From positions 1 to 64,000 of the forward strand of contig NZ_JBLUOA010000002.1 in NCBI RefSeq assembly GCF_048060095.1: a stretch of 64,000 nucleotides of DNA. The letters are read 5' to 3'. This document shows, in pieces, positions 62,276-64,000 of the stretch; the first letter of the stretch is position 1, and every line of letters starts with the position of its first letter. Position numbers and translations under genes: made by a program. The notes under the pieces are model-generated. The model made no database searches and was not told the DNA's origin. It was given only the letters and a program-made list of their open reading frames with translations. This DNA comes from JBLUOA01 sp048060095. GTDB taxonomy: Bacteria > Pseudomonadota > Alphaproteobacteria > Rhodobacterales > Rhodobacteraceae.

Positions 62276-63193
62276 TTATGGAATGTCCGGCTGCGCCGCC
62301 ACTTCCGCCCTTATCCACTCAAGAAAGACCCGCACTTTTTCCGTTTCCAGCGCCCGGTGCGGACAGACGAGCCAGTAGGCCAGCACCGATTGCGCAATTT
62401 GGGGAAATGGCCGTGCAAGGCGTCCGTCGACCAGCGCGTCGATCACCAAAGGTTCCCGCCCCAGCGCGACGCCGATACCCTCAATCGCCGCTTGGATCAC
62501 CATATGCGCCTGCCCAAAGCGGCGGGATCGGGTCGAACGCGGCAGGGTGACGCCTGCCTCTTTCGCCCAAAACCCCCATGTCGATTGCGCACCGCCGAAA
62601 TCGCCGAGTTCATCATGCAAGAGCGTCCGCCCGGCAAGGTCATCGACAGACCGCAACGCACGCTCACCCTCCAGCAACGCGGGCGCGCACACGGGAAAGA
62701 CCCGCTCCCCCATCAAGCGTTCAACATGAAACCCCGGATTCCTGCCGAACCCATACCGAATACCAATATCCGCATCGGACCCGGAAAATGGCGAAGCACC
62801 CGTATCGGTCGCGATTGAAATCGAATACTGCGGATGGGCCAGATCGAACCGCAGAAGCCGCGGGAAAAGCCAGTTGAAGGCGAAACCCGGCAGGCAGCTG
62901 ATGACAATCGTGTTGTCCGCCCTCTGCCGGTCACGCAGATCGCTGCACACATCTGATATGCGCCCCAACCCTTCGGTGATCGCACGGGCCAACTGCTCCC
63001 CCTCGCGCGTCGGCAGGGATTTTCGCGCCCCACGGGTCAACAGATCTTGCCCGAGCCATTCCTCCAGCGCCTTCACATGCTGGCTGACCGCGCTTTGGCT
63101 GACGCCAAGTTCCTTCGCCGCCTTGCTGAAGCTTTCCTGATCGACAACTTCGGCAAAAGCGCGGAGCGCGTTGTAGGGAAGATTCAAAAACAT
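62276..63193 (-). CDS. LysR family transcriptional regulator (GcvA-like)
   Basis: The 305-residue protein has an N-terminal helix-turn-helix (NALRAFAEVVDQESFSKAA followed by LGVSQSAVSQHVKALE, about residues 7-45) and a LysR substrate-binding domain. The DxDIGIRYGFG and FxVC-APALL segments place it in the GcvA-like group. I chose the ATG at 63193 by family comparison; a TTG at 63229 is an in-frame alternative. It is divergent from the aminopeptidase gene, its probable target. Confidence 0.88.
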   Translation of the reverse strand: MFLNLPYNALRAFAEVVDQESFSKAAKELGVSQSAVSQHVKALEEWLGQDLLTRGARKSLPTREGEQLARAITEGLGRISDVCSDLRDRQRADNTIVISCLPGFAFNWLFPRLLRFDLAHPQYSISIATDTGASPFSGSDADIGIRYGFGRNPGFHVERLMGERVFPVCAPALLEGERALRSVDDLAGRTLLHDELGDFGGAQSTWGFWAKEAGVTLPRSTRSRRFGQAHMVIQAAIEGIGVALGREPLVIDALVDGRLARPFPQIAQSVLAYWLVCPHRALETEKVRVFLEWIRAEVAAQPDIP

Positions 63194-63208
63194 ATTAGAA
63201 ATACTAAT
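63194..63208. promoter_or_regulatory. Inverted repeat, probable LysR site
   Basis: ATTAG-AAATA-CTAAT is an interrupted palindrome directly at the LysR gene start. ATACTAAT within it is repeated at 63266-63273, at the start of the divergent gene. Short AT-rich dyads in divergent promoters are typical LysR targets. Confidence 0.45.
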
Positions 63209-63271
63209 CACTTGGATAAAGTAATTCAAATATTCATTAACTTAAGCGGACGATAATATCCCGTTATACTA

Positions 63272-64000
63272 ATGAATATCAACGCACCCCCTCCCTCGCC
63301 CGAACGCGGCGCCAGAAACCTTCTTCTGAACTGTGCCGGAGCGCAGGCCGGGGAGCGGCTTTTGATCGCCTATGAACCGCCGCAGTTTGGGTATTTCGAC
63401 AGCGATGCCGTCGCCCGCGTGACGGAGACGGCCGAGGCGATTGGGCTAGCGGTCGAAACGGTGGATGTCGGGTTTGATCCGACGACGCCACACCTTCCCG
63501 ACGGTCTGCTGAAAAAGTTCGAGGATGCAGACATCATCCTGTTTCTCGCCCGGCTCGGTGATCAGCTTCGGTTTTCCGATATGCCGGGTGGCAAGCGTAT
63601 TGTCGTGTGCTTCACCGTGAACGAAACGCTTCTCGGCTCTGGCTTTGGCAGCAGCCATCACCACGCGTTCCTGCGGATCAAGGAGTTGGCAAACAACACC
63701 CTTGCCAATGCCGACCACGTTCAGATCACCTGCCCCGCCGGAACCCACGTAACCGGCAAGCCTGAAATGAACCTGGCACCGTCCGGCGACACGACCGTTC
63801 ACCGCTTTCCCATGTCAGTTTTCACACCGGTCCCGGCCCACAGCTTTTCCGGTCAGGTTGCGCTACCAGGGTTTCTGACCGGGACCGGATCGAAATACTA
63901 CGACACTTACACGGTTGAGCTTGACGGCCCGACCCTTGCGCTGTTCCGCGATGGCCGCCTGACGGGGTTTCAGGGGGCAGAGTCCGACGTCGAACGCGCC
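63272..64000 (+). CDS. M29-like aminopeptidase, incomplete at right edge
   Basis: From the ATG at 63272 the frame stays open for 243 codons to the window edge with no stop. The start NLLLNCAGAQAGERLLIAYE resembles the N-terminal domain of M29 (AmpS/AmpT-type) aminopeptidases, and LAPSGDTTVHRFPM with the later Gly-rich LPGFLTGTGSKYYDTYTV is compatible with that fold. The metal-binding C-terminal domain would lie outside the window, so activity cannot be judged. Some relatives of this fold are dioxygenases (NicX type). It is divergent from the LysR gene, and no strong ribosome binding site is visible at the ATG. Confidence 0.6.
   Translation, partial: MNINAPPPSPERGARNLLLNCAGAQAGERLLIAYEPPQFGYFDSDAVARVTETAEAIGLAVETVDVGFDPTTPHLPDGLLKKFEDADIILFLARLGDQLRFSDMPGGKRIVVCFTVNETLLGSGFGSSHHHAFLRIKELANNTLANADHVQITCPAGTHVTGKPEMNLAPSGDTTVHRFPMSVFTPVPAHSFSGQVALPGFLTGTGSKYYDTYTVELDGPTLALFRDGRLTGFQGAESDVERA

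Overview
The window looks like chromosomal DNA from an alphaproteobacterium of the Rhodobacterales (Roseobacter/Rhodobacter type). The main reasons are the GC-rich coding sequence, the ctaC-ctaB-small ORF-ctaG-ctaE-surf1-thrC-M16 peptidase order, the lysC-ptsP pair, a DUF1178 protein, a GSCFA protein and very short Flp-type pilins. The placement is inferred from gene order and protein character, not from a database search. Gene density is high and many genes overlap by 1-14 bases in operons.

Layout. 1-1056: the end of what looks like a tRNA-Cys-targeted genomic island; it carries a thermonuclease-like gene and ends in a 44-base 3' fragment of tRNA-Cys. 1562-6454: a four-gene imelysin operon (imelysin, di-heme DUF1111 protein, second imelysin, Tat-exported DUF1513 protein), a type linked to periplasmic iron handling. 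7145-15265: an oligopeptide-type ABC transporter operon ending in a GntR regulator, facing a divergent pair (DUF1028 protein and M20 carbamoylase/hydantoinase-family amidase). Two copies of a 16-base palindrome in the shared promoter region are the likely operator. 15266-16330: gene-poor stretch and a decayed IS3-family transposase. 16347-17231: ETHE1/Blh-type metallo-beta-lactamase-fold protein.

17416-25111: a nonulosonic (pseudaminic-type) acid locus. A Kdo-transferase-like glycosyltransferase, pseG, pseI, wbqC-like and methyltransferase genes converge on pseF-pseC-pseB. No pseH acetyltransferase is present. 25316-37358: mostly core metabolism: NUDIX, DUF1178, aspartokinase, PtsP, GNAT, flavin reductase, MTA phosphorylase, APRT, FAD-linked oxidase, a second GNAT, M16 peptidase and threonine synthase. 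37372-41575: cytochrome c oxidase subunits II and III with assembly factors. 41786-47138: tldD, dprA, topA.

47268-50462: the two subunits of a 3-oxoacid CoA-transferase, separated by a GSCFA protein and an SGNH-like protein. 50585-55073: a cluster strongly resembling the mycobacterial decaprenyl-phosphoryl-arabinose pathway: flippase-like membrane protein, DprE1-like oxidase, DprE2-like reductase and a HAD-UbiA fusion. It is followed by a lytic transglycosylase. 56312-58110: three tiny Flp-like pilins, two of them a near-identical tandem duplication, and cpaB. 58183-64000: acyl-CoA synthetase, MsbA-like ABC exporter, tRNA-Gly(TCC), a LysR regulator and a divergent, incomplete M29-like aminopeptidase running off the right edge.

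The stretches most worth following up are the polyprenyl-phospho-arabinose cluster beside the pilin genes, the pse locus lacking pseH, and the surface-sugar-type genes placed inside the CoA-transferase operon.
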